The notes beneath the pieces are model-generated. The model was not told the origin of the DNA and did no database searches. It was given only the letters and a program-made list of their open reading frames with translations. The position numbers and the translations under genes are program-made. DNA of 46,217 bases from Candidatus Accumulibacter aalborgensis (lineage in GTDB: Bacteria; Pseudomonadota; Gammaproteobacteria; Burkholderiales; Rhodocyclaceae): contig NZ_FLQX01000155.1 in NCBI RefSeq assembly GCF_900089955.1, positions 1-46,217 on the forward strand, written 5' to 3'. How positions within the stretch are numbered: the first letter of the stretch is position 1; every line of letters begins with the position of its first letter. Shown here in pieces: positions 28,055 through 37,852 of this stretch.

Positions 28055-28330
28055 ATGGGACGTTCCGTAAAAAAGGGCCCGTTTGCAGATGCCCATCTGA
28101 TGAAAAAGGTGAGCGCGGTGCGCGCTACGGGCGACAAGCGCCCGATCAAAACGTGGTCGCGTCGGTCCACGGTGCTGCCGGATTTTGTCGGCTTGACCAT
28201 CGCCGTTCATAACGGCAAGCAACATATTCCGGTGTTCGTGACCGAGAACATGGTTGGGCACAAGCTCGGCGAGTTTTCGCTGACCCGTACTTTCAAGGGC
28301 CACACGGCTGGCAAGAAGGCCAAGAAGTAA
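28055..28330 (+). CDS. rpsS: 30S ribosomal protein S19
   Basis: A 91-residue S19 of the 30S head, partner of S13 in the intersubunit bridge. Family start [19 protein letters not shown] and core [20 protein letters not shown] are intact, as is the G-E-F-S-L-T-R-T-F end. Confidence 0.98.
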   Translation: MGRSVKKGPFADAHLMKKVSAVRATGDKRPIKTWSRRSTVLPDFVGLTIAVHNGKQHIPVFVTENMVGHKLGEFSLTRTFKGHTAGKKAKK

Positions 28331-28340
28331 AGGAATGAAT

Positions 28341-28670
28341 ATGGAAACTCGTGCTGTTTTGCGCGGCGTACGACTCTCGAGTCAGAAAGGGCGGCTGGTG
28401 GCTGATCAGATCCGTGGTCTGGCGGTCGACAAGGCGCTCAACATTCTGACCTTCAGCCCCAAGAAGGGTGCGGCGATCATCAAGAAAGTGCTGGAATCGG
28501 CAATTGCCAACGCCGAGCACAACGATGGTGCCGATATTGACGAACTGACGGTGAAGACTATCTGCGTCGAAAAGGGCGCGGTGCTGAAGCGCTTTACGGC
28601 GCGGGCCAAGGGGCGGGGCAACCGAATCGTCAAGCCGACCTGTCACGTGTTTGTGACCGTCGGCAACTGA
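28341..28670 (+). CDS. rplV: 50S ribosomal protein L22
   Basis: A 109-residue L22, whose beta-hairpin lines the tunnel next to L4. ATG 28341 ([19 protein letters not shown]) is chosen because AGGA ends six bases upstream and the N-terminus matches E. coli METIAK; the earlier ATG 28335 abuts AGGA and is too close. The hairpin [17 protein letters not shown] is near the end. Confidence 0.96.
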   Translation: METRAVLRGVRLSSQKGRLVADQIRGLAVDKALNILTFSPKKGAAIIKKVLESAIANAEHNDGADIDELTVKTICVEKGAVLKRFTARAKGRGNRIVKPTCHVFVTVGN

Positions 28671-28679
28671 GGAATAAGA

Positions 28680-29516
28680 ATGGGACAAAAGATTCATCCC
28701 GCAGGGTTTCGTCTGGCCGTGACGCGCGACTGGTCGTCACGTTGGTATGCCAACAAGAAGAACTTCCCCGGCATGCTGAACGAAGACATCAAGGTTCGGG
28801 AATACCTGAAGAAAAAGTTGAAACACGCTTCGGTCGGACGCATTCTGATTGAGCGCCCCGCCAAGAACGCGCGCGTGACGATCTTCTCGGCGCGCCCGGG
28901 TGTGGTCATTGGCAAGAAGGGTGAGGAGATCGATCACCTGCGCGTAGCCCTGCAAAAGATCATGGGTGTTCCGGTGCACGTCAGTATCGAAGAAATCAGG
29001 AAGCCCGAGCTTGACGCCCAATTGATCGCCGACTCGATTACGCAGCAACTGGAAAAGCGCATCATGTTCCGTCGCGCCATGAAGCGGGCCATGCAGAACG
29101 CGATGCGGCTTGGTGCGCAAGGGGTCAAAATCATGAGTTCGGGCCGCCTCAACGGTGCCGAAATCGCTCGCCGCGAATGGTATCGCGAGGGCCGCGTGCC
29201 GCTGCACACCTTGCGTGCGGATATCGACTACGCGACGTCCGAGGCTTTGACGACCTATGGCCTCATCGGCGTCAAGGTCTGGGTCTTCAAAGGCGAAATT
29301 CTGAATCGCCAGGAGCAGGCGGCGCTCTCTCAGGACGCGGTGGCTGATGAACGCAGACCGCGGCGCACAGCGCGCCCGGGTGAGCCTGCAGATCGGCCAA
29401 GTCGTCCGGTGAGAGGCCAGGAGGACGCGGCCAAGGCCGATGGGGCGGCTGCGGAAGCGAAGGCGCCGGTGAAACGAGTCAGAAAGGCAGGAACAACAGA
29501 TGCTGCAGCCAGCTAG
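28680..29516 (+). CDS. rpsC: 30S ribosomal protein S3
   Basis: A 278-residue S3 at the mRNA entry site. KH domain motif [14 protein letters not shown] (near residue 76) and the C-terminal domain ([20 protein letters not shown]) are intact. About 45 residues longer than E. coli S3; the extra tail is rich in Arg, Ala, Asp and Lys and looks disordered, common in betaproteobacteria. Its 3' end overlaps rplP by 17 nt. Confidence 0.97.
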   Translation: MGQKIHPAGFRLAVTRDWSSRWYANKKNFPGMLNEDIKVREYLKKKLKHASVGRILIERPAKNARVTIFSARPGVVIGKKGEEIDHLRVALQKIMGVPVHVSIEEIRKPELDAQLIADSITQQLEKRIMFRRAMKRAMQNAMRLGAQGVKIMSSGRLNGAEIARREWYREGRVPLHTLRADIDYATSEALTTYGLIGVKVWVFKGEILNRQEQAALSQDAVADERRPRRTARPGEPADRPSRPVRGQEDAAKADGAAAEAKAPVKRVRKAGTTDAAAS

Positions 29517-29913
29517 AAGGAAGTACCGTAAGGAGCAGAAGGGCCGCAACACCGGTCTGGCAACGCGGGGAGCCAAAGTCAGCTTTGGTGAATTCGGGCT
29601 CAAGGCGATCGGTCGTGGGCGCTTGACAGCTCGTCAGATTGAAGCGGCACGACGGGCGATGACCCGCCACATCAAACGCGGCGGCCGGATATGGATTCGC
29701 GTCTTTCCCGACAAGCCGATTTCCAAGAAGCCCGCCGAGGTGCGCATGGGTAGCGGCAAGGGTAATCCGGAGTACTGGGTCGCCGAGATCAAGCCTGGCA
29801 AGGTTCTTTACGAGATGGATGGTGTCAATGAAGGTCTGGCGCGTGAGGCCTTTGCGCTTGCTGCCGCCAAGCTACCGATCCCGACAGTTTTCGTTATGCG
29901 CATGGTGGGTTGA
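29500..29913 (+). CDS. rplP: 50S ribosomal protein L16
   Basis: A 137-residue L16, positioned near the A-site tRNA elbow. Family start [19 protein letters not shown]; contains [20 protein letters not shown] and [15 protein letters not shown]. The start lies inside the end of rpsC and its Shine-Dalgarno (GGCAGGAA) is within that gene, so translation is likely coupled. Confidence 0.98.
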   Translation: MLQPARRKYRKEQKGRNTGLATRGAKVSFGEFGLKAIGRGRLTARQIEAARRAMTRHIKRGGRIWIRVFPDKPISKKPAEVRMGSGKGNPEYWVAEIKPGKVLYEMDGVNEGLAREAFALAAAKLPIPTVFVMRMVG

Positions 29914-29915
29914 TC

Positions 29916-30110
29916 ATGAAAGTCAGTGAACTCAGAGCAAAAACCGTCGACGAACTGAACGCGGAATTGCTGGCGCTGCTGAAGGCCCAGTTTGGCCTGC
30001 GGATGCAGCTTGCCACCCAGCAGTTGACCAACAACAGTCAAATCGGCAAAGTGCGTCGACAGATCGCGCGCGTACGCACGCTTCTTCGTGAAAAGGCAGT
30101 TCAACAATGA
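29916..30110 (+). CDS. rpmC: 50S ribosomal protein L29
   Basis: A 64-residue two-helix L29 near the tunnel exit. [19 protein letters not shown] is the family N-terminus and [17 protein letters not shown] the conserved C-terminal helix. ATG 29916 is preferred over TTG 29910, which overlaps the rplP stop. It overlaps rpsQ by four bases. Confidence 0.96.
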   Translation: MKVSELRAKTVDELNAELLALLKAQFGLRMQLATQQLTNNSQIGKVRRQIARVRTLLREKAVQQ

Positions 30111-30370
30111 GCGAGACCACCAACAAGCGTACCCTCGTAGGGCGCGTCGTCAGCGACCGGATGGACAAGACCGTCACGGTTGTTATCGAGCGCCGCGTCA
30201 AGCACGCGATGTATAACAAGATTATCGTGCGCTCGAGCAAATACCACGCGCACAATGACGGCAACCAGGCCAAAGCGGGCGACCTCGTCGAGATTCAGGA
30301 GTCCCGTCCGCTGTCGAAGACCAAGTCCTGGGTGGTCACCAAGTTGCTGGAGCGTGCAGTTTCGGTGTAA
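30107..30370 (+). CDS. rpsQ: 30S ribosomal protein S17
   Basis: An 87-residue OB-fold protein, a primary binder of 16S r[23 protein letters not shown] and [17 protein letters not shown] are family signatures. It starts in an ATGA overlap with rpmC. Last gene before the internal promoter that precedes rplN. Confidence 0.97.
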   Translation: MSETTNKRTLVGRVVSDRMDKTVTVVIERRVKHAMYNKIIVRSSKYHAHNDGNQAKAGDLVEIQESRPLSKTKSWVVTKLLERAVSV

Positions 30371-30374
30371 AGGC

Positions 30375-30402
30375 TTGCAAAAGTTTCTGTAGCCGCTATA
30401 AT
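30375..30402 (+). promoter_or_regulatory. Internal sigma70 promoter for the spc block
   Basis: TTGCAA (30375-30380), 16 bp, perfect TATAAT (30397-30402), five bases after the rpsQ stop. Predicted start near 30409. The leader to rplN (to 30501) contains a CTTGG/CCAAG pair enclosing CCCGTACGGG but no T-run. No terminator was seen between rpsQ and rplN, so readthrough from upstream also supplies these genes. Confidence 0.65.
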
Positions 30403-30501
30403 GCTACGTTTTCCCGCGCCCGACTGGTGCTAAACCTTGGGCGATCCTCCCCGTACGGGTTCCAAGACTGACCGCCAACGCGGGCCAAGTTGGAGTGACA
30501 G

Positions 30502-30870
30502 ATGATTCAAGTACAAACGGTTCTCGACGTCGCCGACAACACCGGCGCACGATCGGTTATGTGTATCAAGGTGTTGGGTGGCTCCAAGCGGCGCTACGCC
30601 GGTGTCGGCGACATTATCAAGGTCACCATCAAGGATGCTGCTCCGCGCGGGCGCGTCAAGAAAGGCGATGTCTACAGCGCCGTCGTGGTACGTACCGCCA
30701 AGGGCGTGCGCCGTGTCGATGGCTCTCTGGTGAAATTCGACCACAATGCGGCCGTACTCCTGAATAACAAGATGGAGCCGATTGGCACTCGTATTTTTGG
30801 GCCGGTGACGCGCGAGCTGCGTGGCGACCGATTCATGAAGATCGTGTCTCTGGCGCCGGAAGTGCTGTAA
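30502..30870 (+). CDS. rplN: 50S ribosomal protein L14
   Basis: A 122-residue L14 at the subunit interface, contacting 16S helix 14. [20 protein letters not shown] is the family start; [18 protein letters not shown] is also diagnostic. TTGGAGTGAC precedes it. First gene of the spc block. Confidence 0.98.
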   Translation: MIQVQTVLDVADNTGARSVMCIKVLGGSKRRYAGVGDIIKVTIKDAAPRGRVKKGDVYSAVVVRTAKGVRRVDGSLVKFDHNAAVLLNNKMEPIGTRIFGPVTRELRGDRFMKIVSLAPEVL

Positions 30871-30878
30871 GGAAGGTC

Positions 30879-31196
30879 ATGGAAAAGATTCGCAAGGGCG
30901 ACGACGTGGTCGTCATCGCTGGAAAAGACAAGGGCAAGCGGGGATCCGTCCTGCGCCGTTCCGACGCTGAGCACGTGCTGGTTGACGGGGTCAATCGCGT
31001 CAAGAAACATGTCAAGCCAAATCCTGTCAAGGGCGTCGTTGGTGGCATCATCGAAAAGGAGATGCCTCTCCACATCTCGAATGTGTCGCTTTACAACCCG
31101 GCAACGCGGAAAGCGGATCGTGTCGGTTTCAAGACGCTCGAAGACGGTACGAAGGTGCGGTTCTTCAAGTCAAACGGCGAAGTGTTAGGGGTCTAA
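30879..31196 (+). CDS. rplX: 50S ribosomal protein L24
   Basis: A 105-residue L24, an assembly initiator of the large subunit. The KOW motif ([20 protein letters not shown]) is at the N-terminus and [20 protein letters not shown] follows. Preceded by GTAAGGAAGG; ends nine bases before rplE. Confidence 0.97.
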   Translation: MEKIRKGDDVVVIAGKDKGKRGSVLRRSDAEHVLVDGVNRVKKHVKPNPVKGVVGGIIEKEMPLHISNVSLYNPATRKADRVGFKTLEDGTKVRFFKSNGEVLGV

Positions 31197-31205
31197 GGAG
31201 CAGTC

Positions 31206-31745
31206 ATGGCGCGTTTGCTGGATTTTTACAAGACGACAGTGGTTCCCGAGTTGACCGAAAAATTCGGTTACAAGTCGGGAATGGAAGTGCCTCGGATCAC
31301 CAAGATCACTCTCAACATGGGTGTCGGCGAGGCGGTTTCCGACAAGAAAGTGCTCGACCATGCCGTGGGCGACCTGACCAAGATCGCCGGCCAGAAGCCG
31401 GTGGTCACCAAGGCCCGCAAATCGATCGCCGGCTTCAAGATTCGCACCGGCTACCCAATCGGCTGTATGGTTACCTTGCGTGGTCCGCGAATGTTCGAAT
31501 TCATCGATCGCCTGGTCACTGTGGCACTGCCCCGAGTCCGCGACTTTCGCGGCATATCGGGAAAGGGCTTCGATGGCCGCGGTAACTACAACATGGGCCT
31601 CAAGGAGCAGATCATCTTTCCGGAAATCGAATACGACAAGATTGATGCGCTGCGCGGCATGAATATCAGTGTCACCACGACTGCCAAGACCGACGACGAG
31701 GCGCGTGCCTTGCTTGGCGCGTTTAAATTTCCCTTCAGGAACTGA
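31206..31745 (+). CDS. rplE: 50S ribosomal protein L5
   Basis: A 179-residue L5 of the central protuberance, binding 5S rRNA and contacting P-site t[23 protein letters not shown] and [19 protein letters not shown] are family signatures. In E. coli, S8 represses the spc operon by binding around the rplE start; I did not identify a clear S8-like fold by eye. Confidence 0.98.
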   Translation: MARLLDFYKTTVVPELTEKFGYKSGMEVPRITKITLNMGVGEAVSDKKVLDHAVGDLTKIAGQKPVVTKARKSIAGFKIRTGYPIGCMVTLRGPRMFEFIDRLVTVALPRVRDFRGISGKGFDGRGNYNMGLKEQIIFPEIEYDKIDALRGMNISVTTTAKTDDEARALLGAFKFPFRN

Positions 31746-31751
31746 GACGAA

Positions 31752-32057
31752 ATGGCAAAACTCGCTGTGATCAACCGCGGTGAAAAGCGGCGCAAGATCG
31801 TTGAAAAATATGCCAAGAAGCGCGCCGAGCTGGTGGCGATCATCGGCGACGAAAGCCGCTCCATCGAGGATCGCTTCGAGGCACGCCTGAAAATTCAGTC
31901 GTTGCCGCGCAACTCGAGCCCGGTCAGGCTGCGTAACCGTTGCGAAATGACCGGGCGCCCTCGCGGCGTCTATCGCAAGTTCGGTTTGGGGCGTGGCAAG
32001 CTGCGCGATTTCGCGCTGCGCGGCGAGGTGCCGGGAATGATCAAGGCAAGCTGGTAG
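31752..32057 (+). CDS. rpsN: 30S ribosomal protein S14, zinc-independent long form
   Basis: A 101-residue S14. It is the long form and lacks the CxxC...CxxC zinc ribbon of the short form; only one Cys is present, in [12 protein letters not shown]. Conserved end [12 protein letters not shown]. It contrasts with the S4 and L36 of the same block, which retain metal-ligand cysteines. Confidence 0.97.
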   Translation: MAKLAVINRGEKRRKIVEKYAKKRAELVAIIGDESRSIEDRFEARLKIQSLPRNSSPVRLRNRCEMTGRPRGVYRKFGLGRGKLRDFALRGEVPGMIKASW

Positions 32058-32072
32058 GCAGGAGAGAATAGA

Positions 32073-32468
32073 ATGAGTATGAGCGATCCGATCAGCGACA
32101 TGCTGACCCGCATCCGAAATGCCCAGATGGCAAACAAGGCCTCCGTCGCCATGCCATCTTCGAAAGTAAAAATCGCCATCGCCCAGGTGCTGAAGGACGA
32201 GGGGTACGTGGAAGAATTTGCGGTCAGCGAGAATAACGGCAAGCCGCTGCTCCAGATTGGCCTGAAGTATTACGCGGGCCGCCCGGTGATCGAGCGGATC
32301 GACCGTGTCTCCAGGCCGGGGCTACGCATCTATCGCGGCGCCGATAACATTCCAGTGGTCATGAATGGGCTTGGGGTGGCCATCGTGTCCACACCCCAGG
32401 GGGTCATGACCGACCGCAAAGCCCGCGCCAGCCACATTGGTGGCGAAGTGTTGTGCATCGTCGCCTAA
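32073..32468 (+). CDS. rpsH: 30S ribosomal protein S8
   Basis: A 131-residue S8, essential for central-domain assembly of 16S r[21 protein letters not shown] matches the E. coli start and [20 protein letters not shown] is the conserved C-terminal region. In E. coli S8 is the autogenous repressor of the spc block. Confidence 0.98.
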   Translation: MSMSDPISDMLTRIRNAQMANKASVAMPSSKVKIAIAQVLKDEGYVEEFAVSENNGKPLLQIGLKYYAGRPVIERIDRVSRPGLRIYRGADNIPVVMNGLGVAIVSTPQGVMTDRKARASHIGGEVLCIVA

Positions 32469-32477
32469 GGGGTCGCC

Positions 32478-33014
32478 ATGTCGCGCGTTGCTAAAAACCC
32501 AATCGTCGTCCCACCGGGTGTTTCGGTGGATATCTCGGCGGAACGTATTGCCGTCAAGGGCCCGTTGGGCGCACTTGAATTTGCTGCCAATTCAGCGGTC
32601 AGTGTCGAGCAGGAGGGAGACAGTCTGCTCTGCAAGCCGGTGCCCGGCGTCGCCAATTCCGATGCGCTGTCCGGAACCGTCCGTGCGGTGGTCAACAACA
32701 TGGTGAACGGTGTCAGCAAGGGCTTCGAGCGCCGTCTCAACCTGGTGGGTGTCGGCTATCGCGCTCAGGCTCAGGGTGACACGCTCAACCTGACCCTCGG
32801 TTTTTCGCATCCGGTGGCGTACAAGTTGCCCCAGGGCATCTCGGCCGAGACGCCGACGCAGACCGAGATTGTCATCAAGGGGGTTGACCGTCAACTCGTT
32901 GGCCAGGTGGCGGCCGAAGTTCGCGCGTATCGCAAGCCGGAGCCCTATAAGGGCAAAGGGGTGCGCTATGCGGACGAGGTGGTGGTCATCAAGGAAACGA
33001 AGAAGAAGAAATAA
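32478..33014 (+). CDS. rplF: 50S ribosomal protein L6
   Basis: A 178-residue L6 near the factor-binding site, with two related halves. [19 protein letters not shown] is the usual start and [18 protein letters not shown] the conserved C-terminal motif; a lysine-rich end (KETKKKK) follows. Ten bases after rpsH. Confidence 0.98.
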   Translation: MSRVAKNPIVVPPGVSVDISAERIAVKGPLGALEFAANSAVSVEQEGDSLLCKPVPGVANSDALSGTVRAVVNNMVNGVSKGFERRLNLVGVGYRAQAQGDTLNLTLGFSHPVAYKLPQGISAETPTQTEIVIKGVDRQLVGQVAAEVRAYRKPEPYKGKGVRYADEVVVIKETKKKK

Positions 33015-33025
33015 AGGGTGCTGAG

Positions 33026-33382
33026 ATGATAGAGAAGAAACAGGCGCGTTTGCGCAGGGCTCGCAAGACGAGGGCCAAGATCGCTGAGCTGAAGTCGGTG
33101 CGGCTGTCGGTACACCGCAGCAACTGCCACATCTATGCGCAGGTGATTTCCCCCTGCGGGTCCAAGGTGCTGGCTTCAGCCTCCTCGCTCGAGCCGGATG
33201 TGCGCAGGGGCTTGCCGAATGGAGGCACTGTCGACGCCGCGAAAGCGATTGGCCAGTTGATCGCCGAACGGGCGATCAAGGCAGGCATCGAGCAGGTTTC
33301 GTTTGATCGGGCCGGCTTTCAGTACCATGGTCGAATCAAGGCGCTGGCCGAGGCCGCGCGTGAAGCCGGTCTCAAGTTCTGA
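33026..33382 (+). CDS. rplR: 50S ribosomal protein L18
   Basis: A 118-residue L18, a 5S rRNA binder. The basic N-terminus ([16 protein letters not shown]) and the C-terminal [20 protein letters not shown] are diagnostic. Preceded by GGGTGCTGAG. Followed by rpsE after 27 bases. Confidence 0.97.
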   Translation: MIEKKQARLRRARKTRAKIAELKSVRLSVHRSNCHIYAQVISPCGSKVLASASSLEPDVRRGLPNGGTVDAAKAIGQLIAERAIKAGIEQVSFDRAGFQYHGRIKALAEAAREAGLKF

Positions 33383-33409
33383 TCAGCCCGAAAAGAATTG
33401 GAGTAATCA

Positions 33410-33934
33410 ATGGCTAAGCCACAAAGCAGAAAACCCCAGCAAGCCGAGAAACCTGATGACGGCATGCGGGAGAAAATGATTTCGATCAATCGCGTGACGA
33501 AAGTGGTGAAGGGTGGCCGTATTCTCGGCTTTGCCGCCTTGACCGTCGTCGGCGATGGTGACGGGCGTATCGGCATGGGCAAGGGCAAGTCCCGCGAAGT
33601 CCCGGTGGCCGTCCAGAAGGCGATGGAAGAAGCTCGACGAAACCTGGTCAAGGTGAGCCTGAAGAATGGCACTTTGCAGCATACGGTAGTCGGCCACCAC
33701 GGCGCGTCACGGGTCATGATGCAGCCGGCCCCCGAAGGCACGGGTATCATCGCCGGCGGTGCCATGCGGGCAGTTTTCGACGTCATGGGAATGGCCAATG
33801 TCGTCGCCAAGGCACATGGTTCGACCAATCCGTACAACATCGTCCGGGCGACGATCAACGGCCTGCGGGCAATGACCACGCCGGCCGAGGTCGCTGCCAA
33901 GCGCGGCAAGACCGTCGCCGAGATTCTGGGGTAA
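33410..33934 (+). CDS. rpsE: 30S ribosomal protein S5
   Basis: A 174-residue S5 at the mRNA entry site, important for decoding accuracy. Family motifs: [19 protein letters not shown] and [20 protein letters not shown]. Preceded by TTGGAG. It ends three bases before rpmD. Confidence 0.98.
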   Translation: MAKPQSRKPQQAEKPDDGMREKMISINRVTKVVKGGRILGFAALTVVGDGDGRIGMGKGKSREVPVAVQKAMEEARRNLVKVSLKNGTLQHTVVGHHGASRVMMQPAPEGTGIIAGGAMRAVFDVMGMANVVAKAHGSTNPYNIVRATINGLRAMTTPAEVAAKRGKTVAEILG

Positions 33935-33937
33935 GAG

Positions 33938-34120
33938 ATGGCTGATAAAACAGTAAAAGTAACGCTCGTCCGCAGCCTGATCGGCACCAAGGAATCGCAT
34001 CGGGCGACCGTCCGCGGTCTGGGTCTGCGCCGCGTGAACAGTAGCTCGACATTGGAAGACACGCCAGCCGTGCGCGGCATGATCAACAAGGTCGCCTATC
34101 TTTTGAAGTGTGAGGGCTGA
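33938..34120 (+). CDS. rpmD: 50S ribosomal protein L30
   Basis: A 60-residue L30. [20 protein letters not shown] and [20 protein letters not shown] are the short bacterial form's signatures. Its stop is one base before the rplO ATG. Confidence 0.97.
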   Translation: MADKTVKVTLVRSLIGTKESHRATVRGLGLRRVNSSSTLEDTPAVRGMINKVAYLLKCEG

Positions 34121-34121
34121 A

Positions 34122-34556
34122 ATGAAACTGAATACTATTCAGCCGGCCGACGGGGCCAGGGCAGACCGTAAGCGCGTGGGCCGGGGCATCGGCTCAGGTT
34201 TCGGCAAGACCTGTGGCCGCGGTCACAAGGGCCAGAAATCGCGCGCGGGTGGTTTCCACAAGGTCGGTTTTGAAGGCGGTCAGATGCCGCTGCAGCGTCG
34301 CTTGCCAAAGCGTGGCTTCAAGTCAATGACCAACGATCGTAACGTCGAGGTACGGCTGTCGGAAATTGCCGCTTTGCCGCTTGGGGAGATCGACCTGCTG
34401 ACCTTGAAGCAGACCAATCTGGTGTCTCAGCGTGCGCTTTCGGCCAAGGTCGTGCTCTCGGGTGAGATCACGCGCCCAGTCGTCCTCAAGGGTGTTGGCG
34501 CTACGGCGGGTGCGCGGGCGGCTATCGAAGCCGCCGGTGGCAGCGTTGCCGAATAG
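34122..34556 (+). CDS. rplO: 50S ribosomal protein L15
   Basis: A 144-residue L15, a late assembly protein. Starts [20 protein letters not shown]; the Gly/Arg-rich stretch [19 protein letters not shown] and [19 protein letters not shown] are diagnostic. ATG 34122 is used; a GTG 12 bases upstream overlaps rpmD. Confidence 0.97.
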   Translation: MKLNTIQPADGARADRKRVGRGIGSGFGKTCGRGHKGQKSRAGGFHKVGFEGGQMPLQRRLPKRGFKSMTNDRNVEVRLSEIAALPLGEIDLLTLKQTNLVSQRALSAKVVLSGEITRPVVLKGVGATAGARAAIEAAGGSVAE

Positions 34557-34579
34557 CGCTTCGGCGGGGGTGATCTTTT

Positions 34580-35905
34580 TTGGCAACTAATCCAGCGACG
34601 GTCAGCAAGGGGGGGAAGTTCGGCGATCTGAAGCGTCGGCTCTGGTTCCTCCTTGGCGCACTGGTCGTGTACCGGATCGGCTCGCATATTCCGGTTCCGG
34701 GCATTGACGCGCAGGTTTTGAGCGAGCTGTTCAACAAGCAGCAGGGCGGCATCCTCGGCATGTTCAACATGTTTTCGGGTGGCGCACTGTCGCGGTTTAC
34801 GATTTTTGCGCTCGGGATCATGCCCTACATCTCGGCGTCGATCATCATGCAGCTTATGACGCACGCCAGTCCCCAGCTCGAGGCGCTGAAAAAGGAAGGC
34901 GAGGCCGGGCGGCGCAAGATCACCCAATACACCCGCTACGGAACCGTCTTGCTGGCCTTGTTCCAGGGCATCGGGATTGCCGTCGCGGTCGAGTCACAGC
35001 CGGGACTGGTGCTTGAGCCGGGTATGATGTTCCGTTTCGTGACGGTGATCACACTGCTTACTGGAACGATGTTTCTCATGTGGCTCGGCGAGCAGGTTAC
35101 CGAGCGTGGCCTGGGTAACGGGATATCAATCATCATCTTTGCCGGTATCGCCGCTGGCCTGCCAAACGCCATCGGCGGCCTGCTTGAATTGGTTCGCACT
35201 GGTGCGATGCATCCGCTGACGGCGATCGTCATCAGCCTGCTCGTCGTTCTGGTGACTGCCTTCGTCGTCTTCGTCGAACGGGGGCAGCGCAAGATTCTGG
35301 TCAATTATGCCAAGCGCCAGGTGGGTAACAAGATTTACGGTGGGCAAAGCTCGCACCTTCCGCTGAAACTGAACATGGCGGGGGTGATCCCGCCGATCTT
35401 TGCCTCGTCGATCATTCTCTTTCCGGCAACGATCGCCGGCTGGTTTGGCTCGGGCGAGTCGGTTCGCTGGCTGAAGGACATTGCGGGTGCGCTGTCACCT
35501 GGGCAACCGATCTATGTGATGCTCTACGCGGCGGCGATCATCTTTTTCTGCTTTTTCTATACGGCGTTGGTCTTCAACTCCAGGGAAACGGCCGACAATC
35601 TGAAGCGCAGCGGCGCATTCGTCCCCGGTATTCGGCCCGGTGATCAGACGGCGCGCTACATTGACAAGATACTAATGCGTCTGACGCTGGTCGGCGCGGG
35701 CTACATCACCATCGTTTGCCTGTTGCCTGAATTCCTGATTCTGAAATGGAACGTGCCGTTCTATTTCGGCGGCACTTCGCTGCTGATCATTGTCGTGGTG
35801 ACGATGGATTTCATGACCCAGGTCCAGGCGTATGCCATGTCGCACCAATACGAGAGCCTGTTGAAAAAGGCCAACTTCAAAGGCTCCGGGCTACCGGCGA
35901 AATAG
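34580..35905 (+). CDS. secY: Preprotein translocase subunit SecY
   Basis: A 441-residue channel subunit of SecYEG with ten predicted membrane helices. Family motifs: [20 protein letters not shown] at the start, [14 protein letters not shown] in helix 2, and [22 protein letters not shown] in the middle. The start codon is TTG, with GGGGGTGAT upstream and the N-terminus aligned to other SecY proteins. The infA ATG follows one base after its stop. Confidence 0.97.
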   Translation: MATNPATVSKGGKFGDLKRRLWFLLGALVVYRIGSHIPVPGIDAQVLSELFNKQQGGILGMFNMFSGGALSRFTIFALGIMPYISASIIMQLMTHASPQLEALKKEGEAGRRKITQYTRYGTVLLALFQGIGIAVAVESQPGLVLEPGMMFRFVTVITLLTGTMFLMWLGEQVTERGLGNGISIIIFAGIAAGLPNAIGGLLELVRTGAMHPLTAIVISLLVVLVTAFVVFVERGQRKILVNYAKRQVGNKIYGGQSSHLPLKLNMAGVIPPIFASSIILFPATIAGWFGSGESVRWLKDIAGALSPGQPIYVMLYAAAIIFFCFFYTALVFNSRETADNLKRSGAFVPGIRPGDQTARYIDKILMRLTLVGAGYITIVCLLPEFLILKWNVPFYFGGTSLLIIVVVTMDFMTQVQAYAMSHQYESLLKKANFKGSGLPAK

Positions 35906-35906
35906 A

Positions 35907-36125
35907 ATGGCAAAGGAAGATTTGATTGAAATGCAGGGTGAGGTGATTGAGAACCTCCCCAACGCGACGTTCAGAGTGAAACTGGAGAACGGCCATGTCG
36001 TGCTCGGTTTCATATCCGGCAAGATGCGCATGCACTATATCCGCATTCTCCCGGGCGACAAGGTGACAGTGCAATTGACACCTTACGATCTGAGTCGCGC
36101 GCGAATCGTTTTCCGCGCCAAGTGA
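35907..36125 (+). CDS. infA: Translation initiation factor IF-1
   Basis: A 72-residue OB-fold factor that binds the 30S A site with IF-2 and IF-3. [20 protein letters not shown] and [15 protein letters not shown] are the family signatures. Its position between secY and rpmJ is typical of betaproteobacteria but not of E. coli, where infA lies elsewhere. Confidence 0.98.
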   Translation: MAKEDLIEMQGEVIENLPNATFRVKLENGHVVLGFISGKMRMHYIRILPGDKVTVQLTPYDLSRARIVFRAK

Positions 36126-36201
36126 AGAGTAGTTACGCAATCCACGTCACAATTCGGCACAGGGTTGGCTGCACCTGGCGTCGGGTAATCAGGAGTGAAT
36201 C

Positions 36202-36315
36202 ATGAAAGTGCTGGCATCTGTGAAACGCATCTGTCGCAAGTGCAAAATCGTTCGGCGCCATGGCGTCGTGCGGGTCATCTGTACAGATCAGCGTCACAAA
36301 CAGCGTCAAGGTTGA
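36202..36315 (+). CDS. rpmJ: 50S ribosomal protein L36
   Basis: A 37-residue L36, found by reading the gap between infA and rps[21 protein letters not shown] starts it. C11, C14, C27 and H32 form the zinc site of the metal-binding form. AGGAGTGA precedes ATG 36202. The following gap (36316-36392) has a 7-bp hairpin GGCTCAC/GTGAGTC at 36323-36340 but no recognised S4 target. Confidence 0.97.
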   Translation: MKVLASVKRICRKCKIVRRHGVVRVICTDQRHKQRQG

Positions 36316-36392
36316 CCGCTGTGGCTCACTCTTGTGAGTCCTCAGTCGGTTGAAGGCATTAACTGTAAGTATCGATTAATTGGGGTGAAACG

Positions 36393-36755
36393 ATGGCCCG
36401 CATCGCAGGCGTAAACCTACCGAACCACCAGCATACCGAGATTGCGCTCACCGCGATTTACGGTATCGGGCGCCCGCGCGCACAAAAGATTTGTGATGCT
36501 GCTGGTGTGACACGTGCGACAAAAATGAAGGACCTGACGGAAGCAGAGCTGGAGCGGCTGCGCGAGCAGATCGGCAGGTTCTCTGTCGAAGGCGATTTGC
36601 GTCGCGAAGTGACGATGAACATCAAGCGCTTGATGGACCTCGGTTGCTATCGCGGACTTCGTCACCGCAAGGGCCTTCCCTCCCGCGGTCAGCGGACAAA
36701 GACCAACGCGCGTACCCGCAAGGGACCGCGGAAGGCGATCGCTGGCAAGAAATGA
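36393..36755 (+). CDS. rpsM: 30S ribosomal protein S13
   Basis: A 120-residue S13 of the 30S head, contacting L5 and the P-site t[22 protein letters not shown] is the family start and [20 protein letters not shown] the conserved basic tail. Preceded by TTGGGGTGA. First gene of the alpha block; in E. coli S4 represses translation at this start. Confidence 0.98.
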   Translation: MARIAGVNLPNHQHTEIALTAIYGIGRPRAQKICDAAGVTRATKMKDLTEAELERLREQIGRFSVEGDLRREVTMNIKRLMDLGCYRGLRHRKGLPSRGQRTKTNARTRKGPRKAIAGKK

Positions 36756-36775
36756 TTAGGAACTAGGACCCGACT

Positions 36776-37171
36776 ATGGCCAAGACCGCAGCAAAAGTAC
36801 GCAAGAAAGTCAAAATTAGAAAGAATGTGGCTGAGGGTGTCGCTCACATCCACGCGTCGTTCAACAACACGATCATCACGATCACCGACCGCCAGGGTAA
36901 CGCGCTGTCGTGGGCGACGTCGGGCGGCGCTGGTTTCAAGGGATCTCGCAAGAGTACGCCCTTTGCTGCACAGGTTGCTGCGGAAGCTGCGGGCAGGGTT
37001 GCCGTTGAGTGTGGTGTCAAGAATCTCGAAGTGCGCATCAAGGGTCCAGGCCCTGGGCGGGAGTCATCGGTGCGTGCGCTTAATGCTCTCGGCATGAAAA
37101 TCACGTCGATTACCGATGTCACGCCTATCCCGCACAACGGCTGCCGGCCGCCGAAGAAGCGTCGGATTTAA
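36776..37171 (+). CDS. rpsK: 30S ribosomal protein S11
   Basis: A 131-residue S11 of the platform, near the E-site codon. [19 protein letters not shown] and the C-terminal [18 protein letters not shown] are diagnostic. Twenty bases after rpsM and twelve before rpsD. Confidence 0.98.
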   Translation: MAKTAAKVRKKVKIRKNVAEGVAHIHASFNNTIITITDRQGNALSWATSGGAGFKGSRKSTPFAAQVAAEAAGRVAVECGVKNLEVRIKGPGPGRESSVRALNALGMKITSITDVTPIPHNGCRPPKKRRI

Positions 37172-37183
37172 GGAGAAGAAATA

Positions 37184-37813
37184 GTGGCTCGCAACCTCGA
37201 TCCGAAGTGCCGTCAGTGCCGCCGTGAAGGCGAAAAGTTATTCCTGAAGGGAGAGAAGTGCTTTACCGACAAGTGTGCCATCGAGCGTCGCTCGTATGCA
37301 CCCGGTCAGCACGGTCAGAAGTCCGGGCAGCGTCTGTCGGATTACGGCGTTCACCTTCGCGAGAAGCAGAAGATTCGTCGTATCTATGGCGTTCTTGAAG
37401 GTCAGTTCCGCAAGGTTTACAAGGAAGCCGATCGGCGCCGAGGAGTAACCGGCGAGGTTCTGCTGCAGTTGCTGGAGGCCCGTCTCGATAGCGTGGCATA
37501 TCGCATGGGCTTCGCGGCATCGCGCTCGGAGTCGCGCCAGGTCGTCCGCCACAATGGTGTGCTGGTGAATGGTCGTCGGGTCAACATCCCGTCCTACCAG
37601 GTCCGTCCCGGCGATGTCGTTGAAGTCTGCGAAAAGGCGAAAGCTCAGCTCCGTGTCAAGGCTGCCCTGGCGGCTGCCGAGGCGCGCGGTTTTCCGGAGT
37701 GGGTCGAGGTCGACGCGAAGGCCGCGAAGGGTACCTACAAGGCGCACCCTGAGCGCAGCGAACTGCCGCCGACGATCAACGAGAGTCTCGTCATCGAACT
37801 TTACTCGAAGTAG
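37184..37813 (+). CDS. rpsD: 30S ribosomal protein S4, zinc-motif form
   Basis: A 209-residue S4, primary 16S binder and, in E. coli, repressor of the alpha operon. Starts GTG after AAGGAGAAG. The N-terminus keeps four cysteines (C9, C12, C26, C31: CRQC...CFTDKC), the metal-binding arrangement that E. coli S4 mostly lacks. The S4 RNA-binding domain [16 protein letters not shown] and [20 protein letters not shown] is intact. Confidence 0.97.
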   Translation: MARNLDPKCRQCRREGEKLFLKGEKCFTDKCAIERRSYAPGQHGQKSGQRLSDYGVHLREKQKIRRIYGVLEGQFRKVYKEADRRRGVTGEVLLQLLEARLDSVAYRMGFAASRSESRQVVRHNGVLVNGRRVNIPSYQVRPGDVVEVCEKAKAQLRVKAALAAAEARGFPEWVEVDAKAAKGTYKAHPERSELPPTINESLVIELYSK

Positions 37814-37852
37814 TCGTGACGAGGCTTCACGGAATCAGGCAAAGGACAGTAC

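Noticed and set aside
36316-36392. Possible alpha-operon (S4) pseudoknot before rpsM
   Set aside because: Only a small 7-bp hairpin is visible; the E. coli-type nested pseudoknot was not recognisable by eye.
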